DNA of 32,130 nucleotides, from contig CAIZLN010000069.1 in the NCBI GenBank assembly GCA_903933815.1, positions 1 to 32,130 of the forward strand. The letters run 5' to 3'. Numbering within the stretch: the first letter of the stretch is position 1; each line of letters begins with the position of its first letter. Source of the stretch: an uncultured Solirubrobacterales bacterium (lineage in GTDB: Bacteria > Actinomycetota > Thermoleophilia > Solirubrobacterales > 70-9). Below, one piece after another: positions 6,528 through 14,471 of this stretch. The notes under the pieces were generated by a model. It was not told where the DNA came from and searched no databases. It saw only the letters and a list, made by a program, of their open reading frames with translations. The position numbers were made by a program, and so were the translations under genes.

Positions 6528-8589
6528 CGCCAGCGATTCCGGCCTGCCAGCCCTTGAAGACGTGATAGACGGACTCAGCGCCGATCACAGGCTCCTCCGG
6601 CCACTCCAGGTCCACCGGATGGAGTACGAAGGGGTGGGACTGTGCTCCGCCGAGGCCCCCGTGGGAGCCGACGAGTTCCTCAAAAGCCGCCACCTCGTCA
6701 AGGTCGGCCCAGTAGGTGCTGTTCAGGACGATGTCGGGGCAGTGAGGAAAGCCATCGGTCCTGCGCACATGGTCGGCCGTGTTCGGTCCGAACGCTGACA
6801 GAGGATCCTCTCCATCAACCCTGCGACGGTCGAGGAAGTTGGTTCCCGAGGAACCGATCGCGAGGGCACCGTCCCGGCTTGAGCGAACGAGCAGAAAGCC
6901 GATTCCAGGATGCTGGACCAGGCCGGGAATCAGGTCCGGGTATAGCTCTCCGATCCGCTCGTAGGTGAGCCTCCCCGGCTCCCGCGGGAAGCTGACAAGT
7001 CCAAGGCAGCCCGAAGCCATGACGGAGAGCTCGGGGAGCTGGCTCTGTTCAATTTCGGTACCGGCGGATGATTTCTCATCCTCAAGGTCGTGCCCGTCCG
7101 GCTCTCCGCTCCTGCCAGCCCGGATCAGTGCTGTCGCGGCAGCCGAGTCAACGTCGGATTCGGCAAGTGAAGCGTTGAGGTAAGCCCGGGCATCGTCCTC
7201 GCCTCCAGCGACATCTGCAACCTCAGCTCCGTGGCAGAGCTGGCTGACAAGGTCTTCCAGGGTCTGGTCATAGCGGTCGAGGAACGTGATCCCCTGTGAT
7301 TGACCGTGATCCGAAAGGATGACGAAACGATATGGCCGTGGTGCAAGATCGGCGATGCTCATGATCCGCCTGATCTGTCTGTCCACCTTGCTCAGGGCCT
7401 GAAGGCTCTCGGCTCTCTCAATGCCCGAGTGGTGGGCGACCTCGTCGTAGGCCAGAAACGTTGTGTAGATGGCCGGTCGGCCGGCGAGCATGTCGCCGAC
7501 GACGGCAGCGACCTGCAGGTCGAGCTGGACCACCGTGGCCCATGCCCTCATGACGGCGTAGCTCCAGTTCCGCTTGATTCTGGGGCGGATGTCCTGCCGT
7601 TCCTGCCGGATCGCTGAAGCACGCTCCCTGAAGATCTCGATTATGGAGAAGGCAGCAGTCTTGACAACTGCGTACGGCCTTGCGAAATAGGCGGCATAGT
7701 CCCGGCCGATTCCCTTGCGGTGTTCAAGGACGGTGCTCATGGTCAACTGGGAGTGGGGCGCGTCACCCGAGAGGATGTTTGCGCGACTCGCGCCGTCATC
7801 GGCGAGCAGACCGTCGCCATTGGAGCGGCGACGCTCGATCTCGGCAGCATCGCGTGGGTGATTTGTCACAATCGCCCGGTTGCGGTCCTTTTCCCACCAC
7901 CGGAACGCGGGCATGTCGTGGTTGTCTCCGTGGAGGATGCCGGCCTGGCAGGCGCCGGTCTGCGACGACCAGTCAGTTTCCCACTGGTCAAGCGTGAAGT
8001 CGCCACCCCTCAACAGTCCCGCCATCGTCGGAGCACTGCCATTGGCGAGCGCCCTCCTCAACACATCATGGGCCAGCCCGTCGATCTCCAGAAAGATGAT
8101 TCCCGGAGTCTCGGTTTCGATCCTGTGTCCCCGCACTCGAGCCTGGTTTTGAACCACATTCAGGTACCAGGTGCTGTCCTCATCGATAGCCAGCAGGGCT
8201 GAGATCAATGAGGTCAGTGTGGCCAGGATGAAGGTAATCGCCAGCGCTTCGGCCAGGCCGTCAATCTGAAGCCACGGCATTGCGAGCATTGCTGCCGCCA
8301 CGATGAGTCCGTTGACGACCAGCCCGAAAAGGCCCAATGTCAGAACGGTTATGCGGAGCGTGAAGCGGGAAAGCAGGGGCCAGACGAAAGCATTGATCAG
8401 CCCGAGCAGGACCCCGGTCGCAAGAGCAGCCAGTACGCCGTCCACTCTGAAGCCGGGCAAGACGGCGGCCAGCAGCAGCAAGGCAACGGCATCGATCAGC
8501 ACCACCACCAGACCATGAACCAGCATCTGACGGGGCCCACGAGAGCGGCTTATCGATTCAGGCACCTTCACCACCGGCAACAATCTCAC
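6499..8589 (-). CDS. Holin-like membrane domain fused to a type I phosphodiesterase
   Basis: A 696-residue, two-part protein. Residues about 20-135 hold four transmembrane helices of the PF04020 type ('mycobacterial 4 TMS phage holin'). From about residue 160 to the end is an alkaline-phosphatase-superfamily domain resembling nucleotide pyrophosphatase/phosphodiesterase. Metal ligand Asp170 (in FLEIDGL), nucleophile Thr211 (in SSQTGA), the SDHGQS metal site and a late His (GSHGGLGG) are all present. The nucleophile motif is not CxPxR, so this is not a sulfatase. The enzyme domain is probably tethered to the membrane, acting on phosphodiesters or lipid head groups on one face. The start is a GTG; the ATG at residue 22 is an alternative. 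Confidence 0.85.
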   Translation of the reverse strand: MRLLPVVKVPESISRSRGPRQMLVHGLVVVLIDAVALLLLAAVLPGFRVDGVLAALATGVLLGLINAFVWPLLSRFTLRITVLTLGLFGLVVNGLIVAAAMLAMPWLQIDGLAEALAITFILATLTSLISALLAIDEDSTWYLNVVQNQARVRGHRIETETPGIIFLEIDGLAHDVLRRALANGSAPTMAGLLRGGDFTLDQWETDWSSQTGACQAGILHGDNHDMPAFRWWEKDRNRAIVTNHPRDAAEIERRRSNGDGLLADDGASRANILSGDAPHSQLTMSTVLEHRKGIGRDYAAYFARPYAVVKTAAFSIIEIFRERASAIRQERQDIRPRIKRNWSYAVMRAWATVVQLDLQVAAVVGDMLAGRPAIYTTFLAYDEVAHHSGIERAESLQALSKVDRQIRRIMSIADLAPRPYRFVILSDHGQSQGITFLDRYDQTLEDLVSQLCHGAEVADVAGGEDDARAYLNASLAESDVDSAAATALIRAGRSGEPDGHDLEDEKSSAGTEIEQSQLPELSVMASGCLGLVSFPREPGRLTYERIGELYPDLIPGLVQHPGIGFLLVRSSRDGALAIGSSGTNFLDRRRVDGEDPLSAFGPNTADHVRRTDGFPHCPDIVLNSTYWADLDEVAAFEELVGSHGGLGGAQSHPFVLHPVDLEWPEEPVIGAESVYHVFKGWQAGIAGVSSPARAQA

Positions 8590-8666
8590 ATTCAGTCAGA
8601 CGGGGAGGTGTATGTAACTGGTGCGGGTGCGCTCAACTCCGCTGGATCCGGTGATAGAGTCAGATC

Positions 8667-8688
8667 GTCTCTTGGGAAGAGACTTTTT
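8667..8688 (+). terminator. Intrinsic terminator-like hairpin in the leader of the secreted lipase gene
   Basis: GTCTCTT (8667-8673), loop GGG, AAGAGAC (8677-8683), then TTTTT (8684-8688): a perfect 7-base stem followed by a T run on the plus strand. No plus-strand gene lies upstream, since the neighbour is divergent. The hairpin therefore sits between any promoter and the start codon at 8718, as a transcription attenuator would. TAGAGT (8655-8660) just upstream is a weak -10 candidate. Confidence 0.6.
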
Positions 8689-8717
8689 GTGAAACTGAGA
8701 TTGAAGGGGCGGGGAAA

Positions 8718-11375
8718 GTGAACAGTTCGGCCGTGCAGTCAGCATTTTTCAGGAAGTCCACGCTCGGAACAGCGGTTCTTCTGGCTATCACCCTTTTCTG
8801 TTTGCTTTCGCCTCATGCCAACGCAGCGCCGAACGGCAGAGCCCTGAGTGCATCAATCGTCACTGGCAGCCAAGGGGCCCTCCTGGAGTCCGGTCTTGCG
8901 GTTCGCGTAGTCAACCCCGGAGCGTCGGGGAAGGTCGTAGTCTCTGGCTCCGGCCGCACGTCAGGCCTTGTTCGCACCCGGTCGGTGCGACTTGCTCCTT
9001 TCGGGAGCAAGTTGATCGTCCTCGGCCTCACAGCCAGGGGAAGGACCGTTCTGTCCAGATGCGGACCGCTCAGTGTTTCGGTGGCCGCGTCACTGAGGAC
9101 GAGCGGAGGCAGGCTCTCGGCAGCGGGGGAGCGCAGGCTGACACCGCTTGCTTCGGGCTGCTTTGTGACTGTGCCCCTGGGGGCTAATCCCGACCGTTGT
9201 GATTTTCTCGATCCCAGCGTCTGCCTGTATCCGTTCGCCAACGATTACTTCACTCGCCTGGACGATGCGACTGTCACTGGCAGACGGCTCGACATCAAGC
9301 TTCAGTCAACCCCGAAGAACATTCTGGACAAGAACATTGCGGTGACTGACATCAATCGTGCTGATGGGTTCAGCCCTGGCAACACCATCGTTTTGCGGAT
9401 TCCGGGACTCGAAACTCCGCAGGCCTTCGAGAACAGCGATCTGGTTCCAATCTCGGATACCGGTGCCTACGCCGACCCCGATCAGGCCGTGGTGGTTATC
9501 GATGCCGAGACCGGCGAGCGCCACCCCATCTGGGCAGAGCTCGACTCCAACCCGACCACCATCGATCCTTCCGACAGTGGTTCTGGTGGGATCAACAGCA
9601 ATCCGGGGAATACCGGTGAGGTAAACCTGATTGTGAGACCCGCCGAAAACTTCAAGTACGGCCACCGCTACATCGTTGCATTCCGCAACCTGAAGGACGC
9701 GGGCAACCGACCGATCGCTTCGCCGCTGGGCTTCCGCGTTTACCGGGACCGCCTCAGGACCCGACAGGCCGTTGTCGAGGCGCGCCGTCAGCACATGAAC
9801 TCCTTGATCTCCGACCTGGGGTCAATGGGTGGAATTGACCGGAAGAGCCTCTACATGGCCTGGGACTTCACAGTGGCCAGCGAGGAGAGCATCACTGGTC
9901 GCGCGCTGCAGATCCGAGACGACGCTTTCTCCCGCCTTGAAGATACGAATCTGGCCGACCGCCGGATCGACGGTGACAGCCCGGCCTTCACGATTCTCGG
10001 TTACTGCGATCGCGACAAGATCGACGGGGGTCCGGAGTGCGGCGGCGGGGCGACCAAGCCCGGCGCAGGAGCCGACTACATCCGGATGATTGAAGGCAAA
10101 CTCACCGGAGTCCCCTGTTACCTGAACAGAAATGGATGTAGCCCAGGGGCTGTCTTTGATTTTGATCCCGCTGGCGGCGTCGACTTTGACCCCGCGTTTA
10201 CCATGGATGTTCCTTTTCGATGCTTCATCCCTGAGACGGTTCAGCCGGGGGGAGAGGGTAGCCCGGTCAGTCCGGGTGCGGCCGGCATTTACGGTCACGG
10301 ACTTCTCGGCGACTACAAGCAGATCACGTCCGCTGGGCCGGTAAACGTGGGCCGCGAGGCCGGCAGCGTCTGGTGCGGAGCCAACTGGGACGGCTTCTCG
10401 TCAAGCGACCTTCTCAGTGTCGTCGAGTCGCTCAAGGATGTCTCCAACTTCAACAAGGCCGTCGATCGCATGCAGCAGGGCTTTGTCAACTTCATGCTGA
10501 TCGGTCGCGCGATGATCCACCAGGACGGATTCTCATCTGACCCTGCCTTCCAGCTCGATCAGGAGGAGGGTCCCGGCGATGACCTCGAGTCAGCAATCGA
10601 CACCTCACAGGGAGATCTGACCCGTCTCCAGTACATGGGCATAAGCCAGGGAGGCATCATGGGCGGTTCCCTCATGGCACTGACGCCGGACGCCGACTAC
10701 GGCGTGCTCGGCGTTCCGGGAATGAACTACTCAACCCTTCTCAGGCGTTCGGTTGACTCAGACACGTACTTCAAGAACAACGCCTTCGGGCTCTACAAGT
10801 ACTACCCGAACTTTCGCGAACGCCCATTGATCCTTGCGCTGATGCAGCTCCTGTGGGATCGTGGCGAGCCCAACGGATACGCGCAGGCGATGACCGAGGA
10901 TCCCCTTCCCAACACGCCGCCACATCAGGTGATGCTGCGGGTTGCCTTCGGGGACCATCAGGTCGCCAACATCACTGCTGAAGTTGAGGCGCGTACGATC
11001 GGGGCCAGTATTTACAGCCCGGCACTGAATCCAGGGCGCCATTGGGAGGACGATCCGTTCAGCGGTCTTGATCTCTCAACCGCGTTCCCGGTGACGGACC
11101 AAAGCATGCTCGTCTACTACGACAGTGGTCCGCCGAGCTGGAGTGGCCTTGACGGCCAGGGCGTTGCTACACCCCCCGACGAGAATGTTCCGCCGAGAAC
11201 GGAGTGGGGATTCGGAGGTGACCCGCACGAACATCCGCGTCGCTCTCCGGACGGAATCAGGCACGCGGTCACCTTCCTGGCCAACGGAACCATAGAGAGC
11301 TGTGAGCTCATCACGCCCAGTCCAGGCGATGCACATTGCTACGCAAACGGCTGGAGTCCACCCGGGTCTCCCTGA
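8718..11375 (+). CDS. Large secreted lipase-like alpha/beta hydrolase
   Basis: An 885-residue exported protein. Residues 1-37 are a signal peptide ending SPHANA-AP. A mature N-terminal region of about 130 residues looks beta-rich. A block beginning CLYPFANDYF resembles the N-terminal domain of bacterial virulence-factor lipases. A hydrolase domain follows with the nucleophile elbow GISQGG (Ser643). Several cysteines in the middle part suggest disulfides outside the cell. It probably hydrolyses lipids or esters; the Asp/His partners cannot be assigned by eye, though DHQ and HEHP segments lie downstream. The GTG start is backed by GAAGGGG (8703-8709) 8 bases upstream. A leader hairpin may control it. 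The TetR gene follows after 33 bases. Confidence 0.72.
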   Translation: MNSSAVQSAFFRKSTLGTAVLLAITLFCLLSPHANAAPNGRALSASIVTGSQGALLESGLAVRVVNPGASGKVVVSGSGRTSGLVRTRSVRLAPFGSKLIVLGLTARGRTVLSRCGPLSVSVAASLRTSGGRLSAAGERRLTPLASGCFVTVPLGANPDRCDFLDPSVCLYPFANDYFTRLDDATVTGRRLDIKLQSTPKNILDKNIAVTDINRADGFSPGNTIVLRIPGLETPQAFENSDLVPISDTGAYADPDQAVVVIDAETGERHPIWAELDSNPTTIDPSDSGSGGINSNPGNTGEVNLIVRPAENFKYGHRYIVAFRNLKDAGNRPIASPLGFRVYRDRLRTRQAVVEARRQHMNSLISDLGSMGGIDRKSLYMAWDFTVASEESITGRALQIRDDAFSRLEDTNLADRRIDGDSPAFTILGYCDRDKIDGGPECGGGATKPGAGADYIRMIEGKLTGVPCYLNRNGCSPGAVFDFDPAGGVDFDPAFTMDVPFRCFIPETVQPGGEGSPVSPGAAGIYGHGLLGDYKQITSAGPVNVGREAGSVWCGANWDGFSSSDLLSVVESLKDVSNFNKAVDRMQQGFVNFMLIGRAMIHQDGFSSDPAFQLDQEEGPGDDLESAIDTSQGDLTRLQYMGISQGGIMGGSLMALTPDADYGVLGVPGMNYSTLLRRSVDSDTYFKNNAFGLYKYYPNFRERPLILALMQLLWDRGEPNGYAQAMTEDPLPNTPPHQVMLRVAFGDHQVANITAEVEARTIGASIYSPALNPGRHWEDDPFSGLDLSTAFPVTDQSMLVYYDSGPPSWSGLDGQGVATPPDENVPPRTEWGFGGDPHEHPRRSPDGIRHAVTFLANGTIESCELITPSPGDAHCYANGWSPPGSP

Positions 11376-11398
11376 CATCCGTTCGGGCCCCCGACCCT

Positions 11399-11418
11399 TA
11401 CCAGTCAGTTGACTGGTA
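11399..11418. promoter_or_regulatory. Perfect 9+2+9 palindrome, candidate TetR operator
   Basis: TACCAGTCA-GT-TGACTGGTA reads identically on both strands except for the 2-base centre. It overlaps the only available start codon (TTG 11409) of the TetR gene. TATATT at 11423-11428 just downstream looks like a -10 box. Size, symmetry and place fit an autoregulatory operator. Confidence 0.6.
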
Positions 11419-12050
11419 CTGGTATATTCAGCCCCATCGTCGAACGTAAACGAAAGCAGACTGATCGGGCTGCTGCTACCAAGACAGCCTTGGTTGAAGC
11501 CACTGTCGGTCTTCTGGTCGAGCATGGCTACGGCGGCACTTCCATCAGGCTGGCGGCGGAGCGCGCCGGGGTTTCCCTTGGTGCCCTTCAACACCATTTT
11601 CCCACGAAGGCTGAACTCAGCGTGGAAGCCCTGCGGCACGCAAGCCGTTCGCTGGCCCGGGAGTTCGTCGCCGCCGCTCCTGTCGACGGTGACACGGTTG
11701 AAAGGTTCGCAGCAATCCTGGATCGCCTTTTTGTGGTCTTTCAGGGTTCGACCTTTGCTGCTGCTGTCGAGGTGCATCTGGCCGCTCGCACGGACCCCGA
11801 CCTCCAGGATGCCGCAGCAGAGCTGAACAGGGATGTGGAAGACCTGATTCGTTCAAGTGCCCGGGAGCTCCTTCCGGAGATGATCAGCCAGCCCGGGTTT
11901 CCGGCCCTCCTGCAGACCTCCCTCTCCGCCGTGCGTGGACTGGCCCTCACCTCGATGGCTCCCCGGTCTGACAGCGGGGATCAGTGGCGGCAGGTGAGGG
12001 GCCAGCTCCTGCTGCTTGCCGAGATGGTTGTTCCCCGGGACAGGGTTTGA
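11409..12050 (+). CDS. TetR/AcrR family transcriptional regulator
   Basis: A 213-residue repressor-type protein. The N-terminal helix-turn-helix spans about residues 20-68, with the typical block GYGGTSIRLAAERAGVSLGALQHHFPTK; the rest is an alpha-helical ligand-binding domain. It probably senses a lipophilic or acyl ligand and controls the P450 gene it is coupled to, and itself. The start is uncertain. The only standard codon that keeps a full helix 1 is TTG 11409, which lies inside a 20-base palindrome, while a -10-like TATATT lies downstream of it. The next in-frame TTG (near 11489) would remove part of helix 1. The stop overlaps the P450 start as TTGA. Confidence 0.85.
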   Translation: MTGTGIFSPIVERKRKQTDRAAATKTALVEATVGLLVEHGYGGTSIRLAAERAGVSLGALQHHFPTKAELSVEALRHASRSLAREFVAAAPVDGDTVERFAAILDRLFVVFQGSTFAAAVEVHLAARTDPDLQDAAAELNRDVEDLIRSSARELLPEMISQPGFPALLQTSLSAVRGLALTSMAPRSDSGDQWRQVRGQLLLLAEMVVPRDRV

Positions 12051-13480
12051 GCCCGCCGCTTCCACCGGGACCGCGCGGCCTGGACAGCGCACGCTTCGTC
12101 CTGAAGACGGCGAGCGACTTCATGGAGCCTCTTTGTCAGATGGCTTCCGACTACGGCCAGGTGGCAGCAACTCAGGCCAGGGGACGCTTGATCGTCTCGA
12201 TCAGCAGCGCAGAGGCAGCCCGACACATCCTGGTGACGAACCAGGACAGCTACGGGAAGGGCATCGAATACGAGCTTTTGAGAATCGTTCTGGGTGACGG
12301 CCTTCTCACGAGCGAGGGAGAGGTCTGGCGGCGCCAGCGCAAGCTTGTCCAGCCGATGTTCGCAAAGCGACATCTGGGCGACTTCACCGGGCATATGACA
12401 TCTGCGACAGCTGACGCACTGGACGGTTCGCTGCTTGGAACCCTGCGAGACGGCGAAATGGTCGATGTGAATCGTTTGATGATGGAGCTCACCCTCGACA
12501 TCGTCGGTCGGGCCCTTTTCGGAGCCGACCTCTCCGGCGGTACCGCTGCCCGGGTGGGGCCAGCCATGAACGACGTGCTCACCCTCGGCACCCGAATGGC
12601 CCGAAGGCTGCCCACTTATGCAGCCTCCATGCTTCCCGGAATGAACCTGCGCAAGGCAATCGCGCTTAACCCCGAGGGTCGGCGCTTTCAGCGCTCGCTT
12701 GACGAACTGAAGATGGTCATCGATGAAGTGCTGCTCGAGCGATCTGCGCTTGGCAACCCGGGCGACGACCTCCTGGGACTGCTTCTCTCTGCCCGCGATG
12801 AAGACACGGGGGAAGCCATGTCGAGGGAGCAGATTGGTGACGAGCTCATGACCTTCATGCTGGCCGGGCACGAGACCACTTCGAACGCCCTCTCGTGGAC
12901 GTGGCGGCATCTCTCCCTGAATCCCGCTGCCCGCCAGCGCCTCTTTGAGGAGGTGGACTCGGCCATCGGCGACCGGGTGCCGACCATGGCTGACATGGAT
13001 CTCCTTCCCTGGACCAGGGCCTGCGTAGAGGAGGCGATGCGGGTTACCCCACCCGTCTGGATGGTGGGCAGGAAATCCCTCGTAGACGACGAGGTTGCTG
13101 GATTCCGTATTCCCGCGGGTTCCAGCCTGATGATCCTGATCACGATGATCCACCGTGATCCGGATCTGTGGCCAAACCCGGAGGGTTACGACCCGGAGCG
13201 CTTTTTGCCAGAGAACTCCAAGGGCCGACGAAAACAGTCCTACATGCCATTTGGCGCCGGTCGGCGGGTATGTGTCGGGTCATCGTTTGCGATCATCGAA
13301 GCGACTCTTCTGGCGGCAATGATCAGTCGTCGCCTCGCATTCAATCTCCCCCGCGGCGCTACGTTTGATGCAGACTCAGCAATCACCCAGAGGCCCCGTA
13401 ACGGGCTTGCAATGTCCGTCCACCATCGTGCTGTGTCGGAGAGCATCCGCCAGTCGCCGGGAGAGGCTCTTGTCGGCTGA
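12047..13480 (+). CDS. Cytochrome P450
   Basis: A 477-residue haem monooxygenase with all diagnostic motifs: I-helix AGHETT (273-278), the K-helix EAMR (329-332) and the haem loop FGAGRRVCVG (402-411), with Cys409 as the iron ligand. It needs a redox partner, none of which is encoded nearby. The overall pattern is of the class that hydroxylates fatty acids or similar lipids (CYP4/CYP102-like), but substrate is inference. The start is TTG 12047, overlapping the TetR stop as TTGA. It gives the usual PPGPRG hinge a few residues in; a longer in-frame extension to 11984 lies within the TetR gene and looks non-coding. Coupling suggests control by that regulator. Confidence 0.9.
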   Translation: MSPPLPPGPRGLDSARFVLKTASDFMEPLCQMASDYGQVAATQARGRLIVSISSAEAARHILVTNQDSYGKGIEYELLRIVLGDGLLTSEGEVWRRQRKLVQPMFAKRHLGDFTGHMTSATADALDGSLLGTLRDGEMVDVNRLMMELTLDIVGRALFGADLSGGTAARVGPAMNDVLTLGTRMARRLPTYAASMLPGMNLRKAIALNPEGRRFQRSLDELKMVIDEVLLERSALGNPGDDLLGLLLSARDEDTGEAMSREQIGDELMTFMLAGHETTSNALSWTWRHLSLNPAARQRLFEEVDSAIGDRVPTMADMDLLPWTRACVEEAMRVTPPVWMVGRKSLVDDEVAGFRIPAGSSLMILITMIHRDPDLWPNPEGYDPERFLPENSKGRRKQSYMPFGAGRRVCVGSSFAIIEATLLAAMISRRLAFNLPRGATFDADSAITQRPRNGLAMSVHHRAVSESIRQSPGEALVG

Positions 13481-13542
13481 CCTCCGGGGCCTGGAGTGGG
13501 AGGGACCACCCCGGCCAGACAGGGTGCCGGCTTGACCCAACG

Positions 13543-13589
13543 CACCCTGCCGTCCGGATCCGGGGCTCAACTCAGAAGGGGGCAGGGTG
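13543..13589. terminator. Long inverted repeat between convergent P450 and NlpC/P60 genes
   Basis: CACCCTGCC (13543-13551) and GGCAGGGTG (13581-13589) are perfectly complementary 9-base arms with a 29-base spacer. The right arm lies in the last codons of the NlpC/P60 gene. There is no T run, so terminator activity is only possible. Confidence 0.3.
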
Positions 13590-14159
13590 GCGAGCGGAAA
13601 AACTCCCCGGGATCGAGCGTAGACTGCGACTCCAATCTGGCCCGTCACCCGGAGTCATGGCTGTGTCGAACCGGAGTCCAGCCACGACCATGTAGGCGTG
13701 TCCGGGATTTGAGTAGACCGTTATCCACCTTCCGCGTCCGCGATTTTTCCAGTTCATGTAGCCGGATGAGGCCATCGGACTGCTGACGAACCTGCCGCCA
13801 CGAAGGGCGTAGCTGACCGCGCCGGAGCAGTCGTAGCCTGAGGATTCGAATGATCCGTGGCCCCCGCCATAAACATAAGGCTTGTTGCGGATCCGATTCG
13901 CCCAGCTGATCACCTGCTTCACTCTGAGCGGAGCCGAGGCCGGAGCGATTGCCTTTCCGTTCACCAGCCTGGCCTTGGCAAAGGGTTTGCAGTTTCCTTT
14001 GGAGAGGTTCAGGCCGCCGCTTGATGTGGATGTGCAGGCATTCGCCCGGTCGGCGGAGGCGAGGCACACAATTGCGAACATAACCATTGTGAAAACGGAC
14101 ACAAGGCTACGGGCTGATCTTGAAAAATGCACCGCTTTGAGCGGCTTTTGGTGGCTCAT
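13572..14159 (-). CDS. Secreted NlpC/P60-like cell-wall hydrolase
   Basis: A 195-residue exported protein. Residues 1-42 form a signal peptide with a basic start and a cleavage site after ANA. A compact NlpC/P60-type domain follows. The catalytic Cys111 is in a YDCSGAVSYAL block, preceded by PYVYGGGHG, and the catalytic His154 is in GHAYMVV. Such enzymes cut peptide stems of peptidoglycan outside the membrane. It has no SH3 or LysM wall-binding domain. The ATG start has AAGGAG (14170-14175) about 10 bases upstream. The long leader carries a c-di-AMP riboswitch, which matches the known link between this riboswitch class and wall hydrolases in actinobacteria. Confidence 0.85.
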   Translation of the reverse strand: MSHQKPLKAVHFSRSARSLVSVFTMVMFAIVCLASADRANACTSTSSGGLNLSKGNCKPFAKARLVNGKAIAPASAPLRVKQVISWANRIRNKPYVYGGGHGSFESSGYDCSGAVSYALRGGRFVSSPMASSGYMNWKNRGRGRWITVYSNPGHAYMVVAGLRFDTAMTPGDGPDWSRSLRSIPGSFSARHPAPF

Positions 14160-14175
14160 GGCTACCGAACTCCTT

Positions 14176-14310
14176 TTCTGCCTGCGGGGTTAGCTGACGG
14201 GCTGGCGCTCAAAAGGAGCCTGCGCTCCCACCCTTGGGTGGATTCGCCCCAAAAACCTGGTTCCCCCGCTCCCCGCGCCGAAAGGCTGACGGGAACTCGG
14301 CGTATCGGTT
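14176..14310 (-). promoter_or_regulatory. c-di-AMP riboswitch (ydaO-yuaA class)
   Basis: On the minus strand the leader shows, in order, the blocks that define this class: GAGCGGGGGAACCAGG, then GGGGCGAATCC, a variable GC-rich hairpin region, and CCCGTCAGCTAACCCCG. They lie between about 14270 and 14182, upstream of the NlpC/P60 start. The class binds cyclic di-AMP and usually turns expression off. The SD AAGGAG lies only a few bases after the aptamer. CCTTTC (14280-14285) could pair with GAAAAGG next to it, suggesting occlusion of the ribosome site; that detail is inference. The outer boundary at about 14310 is approximate. Confidence 0.88.
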
Positions 14311-14324
14311 GGTGAACTGTGAGC

Positions 14325-14330
14325 ACTATA
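14325..14330 (-). promoter_or_regulatory. -10 box TATAGT for the c-di-AMP riboswitch/NlpC transcript
   Basis: TATAGT (minus strand) lies about 15-20 bases upstream of the first riboswitch bases. The -35 region is weak. Just upstream the hexamer ATTAGC occurs twice with 11-base spacing, a possible activator site. Confidence 0.45.
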
Positions 14331-14378
14331 GACCATTTGCTAATGAAACGCTAATAACTCGATAGATGGCCCACCCGT

Positions 14379-14440
14379 AGTCAGGGGAGGGGAGCCTGAC
14401 CCGACCGCCGCCCACTATCCTGCGCTGATGAGTCCTCGGC
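14379..14440 (+). promoter_or_regulatory. Fluoride riboswitch candidate (crcB motif)
   Basis: Directly upstream of a crcB gene pair. The arms GTCAGG (14380-14385) and CCTGAC (14395-14400) form a perfect stem with loop GGAGGGGAG. GAGGG in the loop (14387-14391) can pair with TCCTC (14433-14437), giving the pseudoknot-like P1 of this class. CCGACCGCC (14401 onward) matches the AACCGC-like joining strand, and GCTGATGAGTCCTC (14424-14437) matches the highly conserved 3' core. Against it, the usual GAUG at the start of the loop reads GGAG and the P3 stem is short. TTGCTA (14337-14342) with GATAGAT (14361-14367) could be the promoter. Confidence 0.65.
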
Positions 14441-14471
14441 GGATCGTCTTTGACCTTCTGGCGCACCCCCG

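Noticed and set aside
6499-8589. Sulfatase as client of the nearby formylglycine-generating enzyme
   Set aside because: The nucleophile region is SSQTGACQAG with no CxPxR or SxPxR motif; it is a phosphodiesterase-type site.
8515-8721. A 68-codon plus-strand frame before the secreted lipase
   Set aside because: It crosses the divergent promoter region and the leader hairpin, and its sequence has no protein-like pattern.
11984-12046. Extended N-terminus for the P450
   Set aside because: These 21 codons lie within the TetR gene in another frame and precede the usual PPGPRG hinge; TTG 12047 overlapping the TetR stop fits better.
11981-13153. A 390-codon open frame on the minus strand
   Set aside because: It is antisense to the cytochrome P450, whose haem, I-helix and K-helix motifs are intact.
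14345-14360. MtrA-like activator site before the NlpC/P60 promoter
   Set aside because: Only a loose ATTAGC direct repeat is seen; it does not match the GTNAC repeat well enough to call.
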